A DNA stretch of 64,000 nt from Vibrio algivorus (GTDB taxonomy: Bacteria > Pseudomonadota > Gammaproteobacteria > Enterobacterales > Vibrionaceae): NCBI RefSeq assembly GCF_002218005.2, contig NZ_AP018678.1, positions 1,240,001 to 1,304,000 of the forward strand, given 5' to 3'. The position numbers were made by a program, and so were the translations under genes. Positions 16,974-26,080 of the stretch are shown here, in pieces (the stretch's first letter is position 1; each line of letters starts with the position of its first letter). A model generated the notes under the pieces. That model was not told the origin of the DNA. It did not search any database and worked only from the letters and a program-made list of their open reading frames with translations.

Positions 16974-18701
16974 ATGAACACTAAGTTATTACCTGTATTA
17001 TCGGCATTAGTACTCAATCTCTCAACGTTTCCTAGTTATGCACTTACTATGGATCTCGTTGGACGTTATCAAACGAAAATTTATGGTGAAGCGGGTGCCG
17101 AAATTGTCGACTATCATCAAACCACACAATCTGCTTATGTGGTCAATGGCGCAAAAAATCGAATTGATATTATCAAACTAGACAATTTGTCTACAGAAGC
17201 TATTAAAGATTCATATACCGCTAACACATTAAAGGCAAATCAATTAGCCCTACCCAAAGAAGTGATTACTACAAACAATCAGACTATGCAATTGGGTTCA
17301 GCGAACTCGTTAAGTATCTATGATGACTGGTTAGCGGTGGCGGTCGCGAATAAAGAAAAACAAGAAAACGGTGCCGTTCTTTTCTATCATATTAAAGAAG
17401 ATCAGCCAAAGTTGTTGAAATCCGTTGAAGTCGGCGCTTTACCTGATATGGTGACTTTTACCCCAGATGGTTCAAAGGTAGTGGTTGCCAATGAAGGGGA
17501 GCCGACTAATGATTACCAGCATGATCCTGTGGGTAGTGTGGGTGTGATTGCTTTCGATAAAAACGGCCCTGTTGATACGGCTGTTTTACTCATGTTTGAT
17601 AAATTTGAAAAACAAAAAGATCAGCTTATAAAACAAGGATTCAAATACGCGAGCCCAAAGGGGTATTCATTAGCACAAGATATTGAACCAGAGTACATTA
17701 CAGTCAGTAAAAATAGTCGTTATGCTTGGGTTTCCCTACAAGATAATAATGCTTTAGCTAAAGTCGATTTAGAAAAAAGTAATATTGATGCTATTTACCC
17801 ACTTGGTTTGAAAGATTACAGCCTAGAAAAAAACGGGATAGATGCAAGTGATAAGGATGAGACGATCAACATCCAACCATGGCAGGGCGTCTATGGCCTA
17901 TATCAACCAGATACTATTCACATCTATACCGTTAATGGTAAGAGTTACATTGTCACTGCTAATGAAGGTGATTCACGAGATTGGTGGTTTGAGGCCAGTG
18001 ATCAACAAACCTGCATTGATGCGGGTGGTCGAGATTATGATGAAGAAGATGGCTGCCTAGCCTACAGTGAAGAAACTCGAGCGGCTAAATTACCGTTAGC
18101 TGAAGATAACCCAGCAAAACAAAACATGGGCAAACAAGCACTTGGGCGTCTTAAAGTGACAAAAGCCATGGGGGATGAAGATGGTGATGGTTTCTATGAG
18201 AAAATTGTCAGCTTTGGTGCTCGTTCGTTTTCTATTTGGGATGAACAAGGGTTGCAAATTTTTGATAGTGGTAATCAGTTTGCCAAAGTGATTGCTGAAC
18301 GTTTTCCCGATAGCTTCAATACCAATGAAACTGAAAACAAAATGGATAATCGCTCTGATGATAAAGGTTCAGAACCTGAAGCGCTTGCTGTAGGGGAAGT
18401 AGACGGCAAGACTTACGCTTTTATTGGTTTAGAGCGAATGGGCGGCATCATGATTTACGATATCAGCCAGCCGAATCAATCTAAATTTGTCGATTATCAT
18501 CTTAACCGTGATTTATCCGTTAATTTTGAAATAGACGATTCAACCCAGCCAATCAGCTTGAAAGGTGATTATGAGAAAGCTGGGGACTTAGCTCCAGAAG
18601 GTATGCGTTTTATTAGTAAGCAAGAAAGTCCAACTAAGCAGGCGTTGTTACTAGTAGCAAATGAGGTAAGTGGGAGTGTCTCAGTCTATCAACTGAAATA
18701 A
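16974..18701 (+). CDS. Secreted choice-of-anchor I family beta-propeller protein
   Basis: The 575-residue protein has a signal peptide (residues 1-24, ending PSYALT) and a repetitive beta-rich sequence with several repeats like LPDMVTFTPDGSKVVVANEG. The segment YIVTANEGDSRDWW and the C-terminal DLAPEGMRFIS are hallmarks of the choice-of-anchor I family. These are exported proteins related to alkaline-phosphatase-like esterases and to eukaryotic mesenchyme-specific surface proteins. Many members end in a sorting tag, but this one ends directly in VSVYQLK with no GlyGly-CTERM or membrane helix. It is therefore probably periplasmic or freely secreted. The substrate is unknown. The ATG follows GGAAGATAG. 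A terminator at 18737-18766 closes this single-gene unit. Confidence 0.86.
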   Translation: MNTKLLPVLSALVLNLSTFPSYALTMDLVGRYQTKIYGEAGAEIVDYHQTTQSAYVVNGAKNRIDIIKLDNLSTEAIKDSYTANTLKANQLALPKEVITTNNQTMQLGSANSLSIYDDWLAVAVANKEKQENGAVLFYHIKEDQPKLLKSVEVGALPDMVTFTPDGSKVVVANEGEPTNDYQHDPVGSVGVIAFDKNGPVDTAVLLMFDKFEKQKDQLIKQGFKYASPKGYSLAQDIEPEYITVSKNSRYAWVSLQDNNALAKVDLEKSNIDAIYPLGLKDYSLEKNGIDASDKDETINIQPWQGVYGLYQPDTIHIYTVNGKSYIVTANEGDSRDWWFEASDQQTCIDAGGRDYDEEDGCLAYSEETRAAKLPLAEDNPAKQNMGKQALGRLKVTKAMGDEDGDGFYEKIVSFGARSFSIWDEQGLQIFDSGNQFAKVIAERFPDSFNTNETENKMDNRSDDKGSEPEALAVGEVDGKTYAFIGLERMGGIMIYDISQPNQSKFVDYHLNRDLSVNFEIDDSTQPISLKGDYEKAGDLAPEGMRFISKQESPTKQALLLVANEVSGSVSVYQLK

Positions 18702-18736
18702 AACGGCTAGTACATACTAAGAATATATACCCAAGT

Positions 18737-18766
18737 AAGCCTTGTTTGACATAACAAGGCTTTTTT
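18737..18766 (+). terminator. Terminator after the choice-of-anchor I gene
   Basis: AAGCCTTGTT and AACAAGGCTT form a stem followed by six T residues. The preceding bases TATACCCAAGTA (18726-18737) are a solo end of the dispersed repeat, so repeat end and terminator adjoin. The rest of the 18702-19071 gap is AT-rich and holds nothing else I can identify. Confidence 0.9.
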
Positions 18767-19071
18767 AATTAGTTAATTTGAAAAATATCAAAAAATGACC
18801 AATATATGAATAGAGTAAAATTTATTCAACTGCGCTAAGACATTAATTTCTTTTAAAAAGACACTTTAAAAGTCATGGTTATGTCAAATTCACTACAAAT
18901 AGAAAATTTATAAAATATTGTTAAGTGGTTGATATTAAAGAGTTGTCATGTAATTGCAATACAGCTGTACGCTCGAAAGTATTTGCACGGGTATGTGAAC
19001 TGGTTCAAAATTATCGTTTAGTGAGTAACTGGTAAGAGTTCTTCTAACATCTTATAGGGCAAAGACTGAAC

Positions 19072-19755
19072 ATGAAAGTCGTTGATATTATCAAGCACAA
19101 AACAGATTCTTTAGCGAAACATCAATTCGAATTGAAAGATTTGATGTCGCCAGTATTGAGAGAATACTGGGCTGATTTTATTAATCGTGCGAATTCTCAA
19201 CAAATATTTCCTTGGCTGAAAGATCATCAAACACCAGCTGTTAATGAAGAAGTAGCACCTACTGCCGTTCCTGAGATAGAAATGTCACCGGAAGCAGAAG
19301 CTTTGTATCTTGAGTTAAGTGACAAAATTGACCAAGAAATTCATGTAGGTGAGTGGATGTCAGTCGATCAAGATCGCATTAACTCCTTTGGCCAAATTAC
19401 CGAAGACATGCAATGGATTCATACGGATACCGATCGTGCGGCAACAGAATCTCCTTTTAAAACGACTATTGCACATGGCTTTCTAACTTTATCTTTATTA
19501 TCTCGTTTAACGGATAGTGTTGATGAGGAAAATCCTCCATTTCCAACGGCTAAAATGACAGTTAATGTTGGGCTGAATGAAGTTCGTTTTCCTTATCCTG
19601 TTAAAGCAGGCAATAACATCCGAGCTCGTAGCAAGCTTTTAAAAGTGACACCAATTAAACGTGGTTTAGAAATTGAACGTGAAGTGAAAGTAGAAATTGA
19701 TGGTGTAAGACGCCCAGGTTGCGTGGTCGTTTCAGTTATCCGTCTTTATTTTTAA
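19072..19755 (+). CDS. MaoC-type (R)-specific enoyl-CoA hydratase
   Basis: The C-terminal half (residues about 90-227) is a MaoC hot-dog domain. Its hydratase motif FGQITEDMQWIHTD at 117-130 carries the catalytic Asp and His, followed by SPFKTTIAHGFLTLSLL. Such enzymes hydrate trans-2-enoyl-CoA to (R)-3-hydroxyacyl-CoA. They can feed polyhydroxyalkanoate synthesis or act in fatty acid metabolism. The N-terminal 85 residues form a charged extension with a Pro/Glu-rich linker; simple PhaJ proteins (about 135-160 residues) do not have it. It may mediate interaction, but this is inference. No PHA synthase gene is in the window. The ATG lies after GGGCAAAG. The gene stands alone, with a solo repeat end just after its stop. 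Confidence 0.88.
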   Translation: MKVVDIIKHKTDSLAKHQFELKDLMSPVLREYWADFINRANSQQIFPWLKDHQTPAVNEEVAPTAVPEIEMSPEAEALYLELSDKIDQEIHVGEWMSVDQDRINSFGQITEDMQWIHTDTDRAATESPFKTTIAHGFLTLSLLSRLTDSVDEENPPFPTAKMTVNVGLNEVRFPYPVKAGNNIRARSKLLKVTPIKRGLEIEREVKVEIDGVRRPGCVVVSVIRLYF

Positions 19756-19827
19756 TTTATATCCAAGTGACTTGAGTACAAATAGCGCTGATAATATTGG
19801 CGCTATTTTTTATTGAGAGAGGTTAAT

Positions 19828-20106
19828 ATGGCTCGTACTGCCGCTGCGCTGCATATTTTAGTAAAGCATGAGTCTCAAGCTAAAGATATTCTACAACAAC
19901 TTAAGAAAGGTGCTAAGTTTCAAGCATTAGCTAAGAAGTATTCAACATGCCCATCAGGCAAAAAGGGTGGAGACCTAGGAGAATTTCCTAAAGGTGCAAT
20001 GGTTCCCGCTTTCGATAAAGTTTGTTTTAGTGGTGAGTTAATTACTCCTCATTTAGTCAAAACCAAATTTGGTTGGCACATCGTAAAGGTGCTTTATCGA
20101 ACCTAA
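19828..20106 (+). CDS. ppiC: Parvulin-type peptidyl-prolyl isomerase PpiC
   Basis: PpiC is a minimal, single-domain cytoplasmic parvulin of about 92 residues; this product is 92 and starts MARTAAALHILVKHE like the E. coli protein. The parvulin core includes CPSGKKGGDLGEF, MVPAFDKVCF and the terminal KFGWHIVKVL. Cis-trans proline isomerisation is the family activity. The start is set at ATG 19828, preceded by GAGAGG at 6 bases, rather than the earlier in-frame codon. The gene is a single unit closed by a strong terminator at 20136-20175. All family hallmarks are present. Confidence 0.95.
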   Translation: MARTAAALHILVKHESQAKDILQQLKKGAKFQALAKKYSTCPSGKKGGDLGEFPKGAMVPAFDKVCFSGELITPHLVKTKFGWHIVKVLYRT

Positions 20107-20135
20107 TTAACTTCAGGTTTGGTTAATTAAACAAT

Positions 20136-20175
20136 AAAAAAGCGTTCACTCCGATTTGAAGTGAACGCCTTTTTT
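20136..20175 (+). terminator. Terminator after ppiC
   Basis: AAAAAGCGTTCACT and AGTGAACGCCTTTTT form a long stem flanked by A and T runs. It can also serve the convergent EAL gene, whose stop is at 20192. Confidence 0.93.
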
Positions 20176-20191
20176 ATGTGCGAACTAGATA

Positions 20192-20959
20192 TCAAGCTGC
20201 TGGAATCATGGATTCAGGCATACCAAGGTAATACCCTTGATACATATTGATATTCAATGCACGCATGGTATCCAGTTGTTGTTGGTTTTCAATACCTTCA
20301 ATAACCGTTTGAGCACCGTAAGCCTTTGCGATAGCCACAGCTTCTAGTAGCTTTTCTTGTTCACCTGCCATGTATTGACTTAAAAGCATGCGATCAATTT
20401 TAACAATAGTCGGATTAATGAGATCAACACGCTCACTATTTGAGTATTCCGAACCAAAGTCATCAATCGCAATATCAAACCCATGTTCAGCCATTTTGCT
20501 AACTGAGGCTTTCAGCTGCTCAATGTTATCACAGTGAAATTCAAGTAATTCGAGAACGATTTGATTTGAGCTAATCTTCAACTTGTTCAGCTCTTTTAGA
20601 AAACGAACTTCATGTGGGCAAGAAGGCTCTATGGTTTTAAAACTATTGGGTAAAAAGTTTAAGAACAACTTAATTTGTTTGTGCTGAGAATCAACAAAGT
20701 TATTGATGTGTAGTATTCGACTAATAAGGTCTATCGCACTTTTATCATCTTGATTTGGGTTGTCATCTGAAAAGTAATAGCCAGGACAGATATGCTCACC
20801 AGATTCACTTTTCATTCTTAACAAGGCTTCAACACCAACAATCGTATTTTTTTGATTAAAAATAGGCTGAAAAACACTATTTAATGTTAAGTTTTTATAT
20901 TGTGCAAAGTGATTACCACACTCGTCTTTAAAAAAAGACATGTCGAATTTTTTTGACAT
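20192..20959 (-). CDS. EAL-domain cyclic-di-GMP phosphodiesterase
   Basis: The 255-residue protein is a stand-alone EAL domain with no sensor or membrane segment. The motif itself is VEALLRM near residues 43-49. The other metal and catalytic positions are visible: Asn in LFLNFLPNS, Glu in VLELLEFH, DDFGSEYSN with the Asp pair, Lys in VKIDRML, Glu in VIEGIENQ and the final QGYYLGMP. With all of these in place, activity on cyclic di-GMP is likely. It would favour motility over biofilm formation, as known for the family. No GGDEF domain is present. The start is ATG 20959 (MSKKFDMSF). The gene is monocistronic; the lipase gene upstream on the same strand ends about 150 bases away. Confidence 0.92.
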   Translation of the reverse strand: MSKKFDMSFFKDECGNHFAQYKNLTLNSVFQPIFNQKNTIVGVEALLRMKSESGEHICPGYYFSDDNPNQDDKSAIDLISRILHINNFVDSQHKQIKLFLNFLPNSFKTIEPSCPHEVRFLKELNKLKISSNQIVLELLEFHCDNIEQLKASVSKMAEHGFDIAIDDFGSEYSNSERVDLINPTIVKIDRMLLSQYMAGEQEKLLEAVAIAKAYGAQTVIEGIENQQQLDTMRALNINMYQGYYLGMPESMIPAA

Positions 20960-21113
20960 TAATTCAGGTACTCAATGACTACTACAAATTACACTTAAGA
21001 TAGCAAATACAACCAGCATCAGCTATCTATTTAATGATATAAATAGCTTTTTAACTCAATTCGATATTGATTTTTATAGGAAAAACTATTGAGTGGAGAG
21101 TATCTCATGTATG

Positions 21114-21905
21114 TTATCGCTCATCAAAAAAGTCTTTGTCGCGTATATATTTACTCATTAAATGATAAGAAAACGGTCTAATTAACCAGCTCAATAAAGA
21201 ACGACCTAATCGTAATATTGTGGGGGTGTTTTCATAAATACGTCCATTGTATAACCACAGCATTTTTCCTACATGCCAGTACATAAATGGAATCGGAGGT
21301 AGAAAGGTGACGATATCAATATCACAGCAAACACGGAATGTTCTTCTTGCTAACTGATAACGTCGTCGAAACCGCCATCCTCCGATGGCTGGCTGACCAA
21401 ATGTCACTACACGTTTTATAATATTCGGATATTTGGTTTCTAAATAATCGGCAAAAACTAATCCTATAGCACCACCGGAAGAGTGGCCGGTAATACTAAT
21501 TCTTTTACCTTTTTCAATCAGGGGAGTCAGTATTGTCTCTAAACGAATATAAACCGAATCACCTAGCTTATCGTCGCGATGTGAAGGCATGCTTTCTTGG
21601 TGTAACAAATGATGAAAACCAGCATGTATTGAATAAGGTAACCCTAAAGTAGGAAGGCAAGACTTACGCCACATAGCGAGATTTAACAACCAGTCGTTAA
21701 TGCTATGTGATCCTTTAATGACAACGATCACTTCTTCTTTATCTTTACACCACAATACACGGATTAACGTTTTTCCTTTGGCGTTATAAATAATGCGTTG
21801 GCCATTGGGATCAAAACCATAGCGTGTTTGCTTAAAAACTCTAGGGTAGGCCAATTGGCAAAGAATAGCATAACGTTCGTATTGGTATCGTTTGAGTGTC
21901 TTCAA
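21114..21905 (-). CDS. Class 3 lipase-family alpha/beta hydrolase
   Basis: The 263-residue protein has the lipase class 3 pattern. The nucleophile elbow is ISITGHSSGGAIGLVFADYL near residues 138-157, with Ser in GHSSG. VVTFGQPAIGG near 167-177 precedes the expected Asp in DIDIVTFLPP, and a later His is present near the C-terminus. I see no signal peptide. The first residues are charged (MKTLKRYQYERY), so an intracellular or membrane-associated lipase is likelier than a secreted one. The substrate, lipid or ester, is not defined. The C-terminal end is basic with some hydrophobic patches. The gene stands alone between msrQ and the EAL gene. Confidence 0.85.
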   Translation of the reverse strand: MKTLKRYQYERYAILCQLAYPRVFKQTRYGFDPNGQRIIYNAKGKTLIRVLWCKDKEEVIVVIKGSHSINDWLLNLAMWRKSCLPTLGLPYSIHAGFHHLLHQESMPSHRDDKLGDSVYIRLETILTPLIEKGKRISITGHSSGGAIGLVFADYLETKYPNIIKRVVTFGQPAIGGWRFRRRYQLARRTFRVCCDIDIVTFLPPIPFMYWHVGKMLWLYNGRIYENTPTILRLGRSLLSWLIRPFSYHLMSKYIRDKDFFDER

Positions 21906-21965
21906 ATATAAAAATCATTGTTATTAAGGTAATCACTACCATGCCAAACAATGATTACGAAATTA

Positions 21966-22607
21966 TTACTTAGGGCTATTTTTTTCTACTGATATTTTAC
22001 TTGGCAGTAGAGTATGAAGCCAGCGCTGGATTTTCTCTTTCCTTAACCATAATAAGAATAAAGCTCCTGCAATATAGAGGCTTGGCTCTAAAATTTCTGA
22101 TTTAACTGACCAGTAATAATGGATTGGTGCAAGTATGGCAGCGATATATACCCAATTGTGTAATTGCTGCCATTTCCTGCCCATTTTTCGTTGTAGTGCT
22201 TGTGTAGAAGTGATCGTTAATAGTAGCAGGATAATCCAAATCACTGCGCCTAAAACTAGGTAAGGACGTTTAATTATCTCACTACCAATTAATTGCCATT
22301 GTAAGGCCAAATCCAACCAAGCAAATGCCGTTAAGTGAATCACTGCCCAAGCAAAACTATAAATACCCAGCAAACGGCGTGTTCTAATTAGTTGACCTTG
22401 TTTGAATTTTTTCGCCACTGGTGAAATGAGGAGAGTCATCATCAAGGTATTTATAGCTGCTTTACCAGTAAAGTGAATAATGGGCTGAACAGGATCGGCT
22501 CCTAAGTGCCCATTTATCACGGCAAATACCAACCACGTAAGTGAAAATATTTGGGCTAAATGTATGATCACTTTTAGGCCAATAATATGCTTTGGTTTTA
22601 AAGGCAT
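21966..22607 (-). CDS. msrQ: Heme-binding membrane subunit of periplasmic methionine sulfoxide reductase
   Basis: MsrQ is the inner-membrane cytochrome that delivers electrons from the quinone pool to MsrP. The 213-residue product has about six transmembrane segments and the family histidines: WAVIHLTAFAW, the QQLHNWVYIAAILAPIHYYW region and others that ligate heme. Its length is similar to E. coli YedZ (211). The start codon ATG overlaps the msrP stop by one base (TAATG), a sign of translational coupling. Four paired observations (order, overlap, length and histidines) make this call secure. The C-terminal tail is short and charged. Confidence 0.94.
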   Translation of the reverse strand: MPLKPKHIIGLKVIIHLAQIFSLTWLVFAVINGHLGADPVQPIIHFTGKAAINTLMMTLLISPVAKKFKQGQLIRTRRLLGIYSFAWAVIHLTAFAWLDLALQWQLIGSEIIKRPYLVLGAVIWIILLLLTITSTQALQRKMGRKWQQLHNWVYIAAILAPIHYYWSVKSEILEPSLYIAGALFLLWLRKEKIQRWLHTLLPSKISVEKNSPK

Positions 22608-23617
22608 TAATAATTTCGCTTTAGGTCTAAATTTTTATACAAAGAGGCAACTTGCTCACCATATCCGTTAAACATAAGTGTTTCTTGTCGAACTGAGCTG
22701 AATACACTGCCTTCACCAATAAATCGTTCACTTGCCTGACTCCATCTAGGGTGATCGACATTTGGATTAACATTGGCATAAAAACCATACTCATCAGGAG
22801 CAAGTAAGTTCCAGGTAGTAGGTGGCTGTTTTTCAAGTAAATGGATTTTGACAATCGATTTAATTCCTTTAAAGCCGTATTTCCAAGGCACTATCAAGCG
22901 TAATGGTGCACCATTTTGTGGTGCGAGCGTTTTGCCATATAAACCAACAGTCATTAAAGTCAGTGGATTCATAGCTTCAGCTATGGTTAAACCTTCTACG
23001 TACGGGTAGTCGATACTTGAAAAACCACGTTGCCCTGGCATTTGGTCGGGATCATAAAGTGTTTCAAATGCTACGTATTTGGCTTTACTGGTAGGTTGAA
23101 CCAAGTGTAATAGTGACGCTAATGGAAAACCTAACCACGGAACATTCATCGACCAAGCTTCTACACACCGATGACGGTAGATTCGTTCTTCAATCTCCAT
23201 GTTTTTCATCACGTCAGCTATATCAAGCGTCACCGGTTTGGCGACTTCCCCTGTGATCTCTATCGTCCAAGGTGTCGTTTTGAAATTCTTTGCTTGCTCT
23301 GCAGGTTCACCTTTACCGGTGCCAAACTCATAGAAATTATTATAAGTCAGTACTTTATTTTCTGGTGTTAGTGCCAATCCTTTTGTTGAAAATTCAGAAG
23401 ATGCACCTTCTAACGCCATTCTTGAATCTTGCTCAGTGACTTTATCATTTGATGAACTAAATACATCAAATAGTCCAGCATGAGTCTGAGATGCGAAAGG
23501 GACGGCTGCCGCTGCAATACCTAGCTTCTTAACAATGTCTCTACGTTGTTTATAAATAGATTCTGGGGTTGCATCATTTTCACTTAAAAACCAAGATGGA
23601 CGTGATTTAATCAACAT
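22607..23617 (-). CDS. msrP: Protein-methionine sulfoxide reductase catalytic subunit MsrP
   Basis: MsrP is a periplasmic molybdenum-cofactor enzyme that reduces oxidised methionine in envelope proteins. The 336-residue product carries a twin-arginine signal, KQRRDIVKKLGIAAAAVPF near residues 24-42. The cofactor-ligating cysteine is in YRHRCVEAWSM near residues 147-157. Other family segments are PLRLIVPWKYGFKGIKSI and TTWNLLAPDEYGFYANVNP. The RR pair is preceded by Q rather than the usual S, but the signal is otherwise good. It forms a tight operon with msrQ. Its maturation depends on the molybdenum cofactor route to which the moeA gene at 1-848 belongs. The 309-base divergent region upstream separates it from the cytochrome b561 gene. 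Confidence 0.95.
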   Translation of the reverse strand: MLIKSRPSWFLSENDATPESIYKQRRDIVKKLGIAAAAVPFASQTHAGLFDVFSSSNDKVTEQDSRMALEGASSEFSTKGLALTPENKVLTYNNFYEFGTGKGEPAEQAKNFKTTPWTIEITGEVAKPVTLDIADVMKNMEIEERIYRHRCVEAWSMNVPWLGFPLASLLHLVQPTSKAKYVAFETLYDPDQMPGQRGFSSIDYPYVEGLTIAEAMNPLTLMTVGLYGKTLAPQNGAPLRLIVPWKYGFKGIKSIVKIHLLEKQPPTTWNLLAPDEYGFYANVNPNVDHPRWSQASERFIGEGSVFSSVRQETLMFNGYGEQVASLYKNLDLKRNY

Positions 23618-23926
23618 AAGGCAATCCTTTGTGAAGATAAAAATAAGATTCGTTTTAATAAGACCGCAATAAGGAATAAATAATTTCAGGTAGTTGCGAT
23701 TTGTTGGTTGTGAACACTATTATCAAAGTTCGACAGACGTTAGTTAACTTGACATTTCTTGACAAAATTTTTGTTACACAAAAGTAACCATTAATTTATG
23801 TTTGTTATTCCTTACAATCGTAATGGTTGTCACAATGTATACAGTGTGGTCAAAAAAATTGAACAAGTTGTCCAGAATAGACTCTTATCTTCTGTGGTAT
23901 AAACAAGAATAACTTTCATATATGGA
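23618..23926. promoter_or_regulatory. Divergent intergenic region msrP / cytochrome b561
   Basis: The 309 bases are AT-rich and have no gene or repeat. Two TTGACA-like hexamers lie close together at about 23748-23765 (TTGACATTTCTTGACA). One could be a -35 box for the rightward cytochrome b561-yceI operon or for a leftward transcript. I cannot identify an operator. The call is only that this must hold both promoters. Confidence 0.4.
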
Positions 23927-24475
23927 ATGAGTTACATGAATCAAGTTGTACATAGCTATAACCTTATTAGCAAAATTAATCACTGGATTTCTGCTGTAGT
24001 CATTATCGGACTATTTGCTGCTGGTCTATGGATGGTTGATTTAAGTTATTACAGCGCTTGGTATCAAGATGCGCCACATTGGCATAAATCGGTTGGCTTA
24101 TTGCTCGCGGCTTACACTGTGTTTCGAGTGATTTGGCGCTTATTTACTCACTCACCAGAAGTAGAAGGGACTACATTTGAAAAAGTCGCAGCAAAAATTG
24201 CTCACTTTTTAATGTATGCGCTGCTGTTTGGAATTTTTATTTCAGGTTATCTTATTTCAACCTCTGATGGCCGTGGGATCGATATTTTTGATTGGTACAC
24301 GGTACCATCACTGGGTGCATTATTTGAAGACCAATCCGATATCGCAGGTCTACTACATTATTATTTTGCATGTATCTTGATAGGTTTAACATCCATACAT
24401 GCGATTGCAGCACTAAAACATCACTTTGTTAATAAAGACAATACGTTACGAAAAATGACAGGAGCGACAAAATGA
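23927..24475 (+). CDS. Cytochrome b561 family protein
   Basis: The 182-residue product has four transmembrane helices and matches the bacterial cytochrome b561 (CybB-type) family. Heme-ligand histidines are in SKINHWISAVVI (near 16-27), APHWHKSVGLLLA (near 45-57), and LLHYYFACILIGLTSIHAI (near 139-157). It probably transfers electrons in the inner membrane, either to or from quinone. Its stop overlaps the yceI start by 4 bases (ATGA), a common pairing in proteobacteria. The ATG at 23927 starts a normal-length protein (MNQVVHSYN follows at codon 4, so a start there is equally possible). The cellular role of the cytochrome/YceI pair is not established. Confidence 0.9.
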   Translation: MSYMNQVVHSYNLISKINHWISAVVIIGLFAAGLWMVDLSYYSAWYQDAPHWHKSVGLLLAAYTVFRVIWRLFTHSPEVEGTTFEKVAAKIAHFLMYALLFGIFISGYLISTSDGRGIDIFDWYTVPSLGALFEDQSDIAGLLHYYFACILIGLTSIHAIAALKHHFVNKDNTLRKMTGATK

Positions 24476-25056
24476 TTAAAATGGAAATGAAAAAATGGCT
24501 AACAACCGCCGGTCTATGTGCCACTATGGTACTACCTATGGGTGCAATTGCAGCGGATTACCAAATTGATACTAAAGGCGCACACGCTTCAGTAAACTTC
24601 CGTGTAAGCCACTTAGGTTACAGCTTCACACAAGGTCGTTTTAATAATTTTGAAGGCACTTTTTCTTATGACCCGGCTAATGTTGAAGCTTCAAAAGTAA
24701 ATGTCGTGGTTGATACTGGAAGTATTGATTCAAACCATGCTGATCGTGACAAGCACATTCGTAGCGATGACTTTTTAAATGCGAGTAAATTCCCTGAAGC
24801 GACATTTACGAGTACTAAAGTAACCGATAAAGGGGACGGTAAATTAGCGGTTGATGGTAATTTACAATTACATGGTAAAACCGTTCCGGTAACGATTGAT
24901 GCTGAATTTATTGGTGCAGGTAAAGACCCATGGGGTGGTGAACGCGCAGGTTTTAAAGGTACTACTCGTCTGGAAGTAAAAGACTTTGGTATTAAAGAAA
25001 TGGCAGGGGCAACTTACGTAGATTTAGATCTTTATGTTGAAGGTGTTAAGCAGTAA
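24472..25056 (+). CDS. YceI family periplasmic lipid-binding protein
   Basis: The 194-residue protein has a signal peptide ending in GAIAADYQID near residue 28 and then the complete YceI lipocalin-like barrel. Family segments are HASVNFRVSHLG (38-49), FEGTFSYDP, VDTGSIDSNHADRDKHIRSD, FPEATFTST and LQLHGKTVPVT. Structures of the family bind isoprenoid chains such as polyprenyl or ubiquinone-like lipids. That fits the adjacent quinone-linked cytochrome, with which it shares a 4-base overlap. A terminator follows at 25086-25119. The ligand is inferred from the family only. Start codons at 24472 and 24481 are both possible; the first gives a slightly long basic n-region. Confidence 0.93.
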   Translation: MIKMEMKKWLTTAGLCATMVLPMGAIAADYQIDTKGAHASVNFRVSHLGYSFTQGRFNNFEGTFSYDPANVEASKVNVVVDTGSIDSNHADRDKHIRSDDFLNASKFPEATFTSTKVTDKGDGKLAVDGNLQLHGKTVPVTIDAEFIGAGKDPWGGERAGFKGTTRLEVKDFGIKEMAGATYVDLDLYVEGVKQ

Positions 25057-25085
25057 CGGTTAAAACATATACCTACCCATATAAC

Positions 25086-25119
25086 AAAGGCTCGCTAATT
25101 AAATTAGTGAGCCTTTTTT
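25086..25119 (+). terminator. Terminator after yceI
   Basis: AAAGGCTCGCTAATT and AATTAGTGAGCCTTT form a stem with one mismatch pair, followed by six T residues, 30 bases after the stop. Confidence 0.92.
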
Positions 25120-25212
25120 CTTTTATTTGGCACCGTAGCTTTTACTTTCCAACGTAACTGTATGTTTAGTCGTAAAAAACCTTGTTATAAAATCTTTATT
25201 GTAATAAAAAGC

Positions 25213-26043
25213 TTAGTCGTAAATTGTCGGGATTGGCTGGCGTTTATGTTGCGTCGCTTTATAAATCCCAACTAAACGATCGACGACTTCTTGAGCTACC
25301 GGCTTACCTTCTAAGAAATCATCAATTTGATCATAGGTTAAGTTTAGAGCATCTTCATCCGCTTTTTGTGGAGCAAGCTCTTCAAGATCGGCTGTTGGTA
25401 CTTTTTTAACTAATATATCTGGTGCACCGAGTTTGGCTGCAACTTGACGTACTTGGCGTTTGCTTAAACCAAACAATGGAGCTAAATCACATGCACCATC
25501 ACCAAACTTAGTATAAAAACCAGTAATATTTTCTGCAGAGTGGTCTGTCCCTAACACAAGACCACCAACATAACCTGCCACTTCATATTGAGCCACCATA
25601 CGTGCTCGAGCTTTAACATTTCCCTTAACAAAATCGACTTTCGCCGGATCGCTTGGTAACAGGCTTGTACCATTGAGAGCCTCATGGCTTGCAGCATGAA
25701 GTCCATCGACGCCAGCTTTTATATTAACGGAAATGGAATGAGTTGGCTGAATAAATGACAGTGCTACCTGTGCTTCATCTTCGTCTTTCTGCTCGCCATA
25801 AGGTAGGCGTACAGCAATAAATTGGTAATCGGTTGTATTATTTTCGGTATTCAGTTCATCTACCGCTAACTGAGCAAGACGACCACATGTAGTCGAATCT
25901 ACACCACCACTGATACCGAGAATTAATGACTTACAGCCAGATTGTTGCAATTTATTCTTAATAAAAGAAACTCGGCGAGTAACTTCAAATTGAGCATCGA
26001 TAACGGGTAGGACTTGCATTTCTTGACGAATGAGTTGCTCCAT
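25213..26043 (-). CDS. nadE: Ammonia-dependent NAD+ synthetase
   Basis: NadE adenylates nicotinic acid adenine dinucleotide and replaces AMP with ammonia to give NAD+. The 276-residue product equals the E. coli enzyme (275). The PP-loop motif is LGISGGVDSTTCGRLA near residues 42-57. Other marks are RLPYGEQKDEDEAQVAL, GNVKARARMVAQY, GTDHSAENITGF and the terminal HKRQPIP. It lacks the glutaminase domain of eukaryote-type enzymes. It is divergent from the NadD-like gene at 26562 across 518 bases filled by three repeat copies. The ATG at 26043 gives MEQLIRQEMQVLPVID, the expected start. Confidence 0.96.
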   Translation of the reverse strand: MEQLIRQEMQVLPVIDAQFEVTRRVSFIKNKLQQSGCKSLILGISGGVDSTTCGRLAQLAVDELNTENNTTDYQFIAVRLPYGEQKDEDEAQVALSFIQPTHSISVNIKAGVDGLHAASHEALNGTSLLPSDPAKVDFVKGNVKARARMVAQYEVAGYVGGLVLGTDHSAENITGFYTKFGDGACDLAPLFGLSKRQVRQVAAKLGAPDILVKKVPTADLEELAPQKADEDALNLTYDQIDDFLEGKPVAQEVVDRLVGIYKATQHKRQPIPTIYD

Positions 26044-26080
26044 GAGAATTCCTTATTGTGCAGCAAAAAAGTTATAGGTC

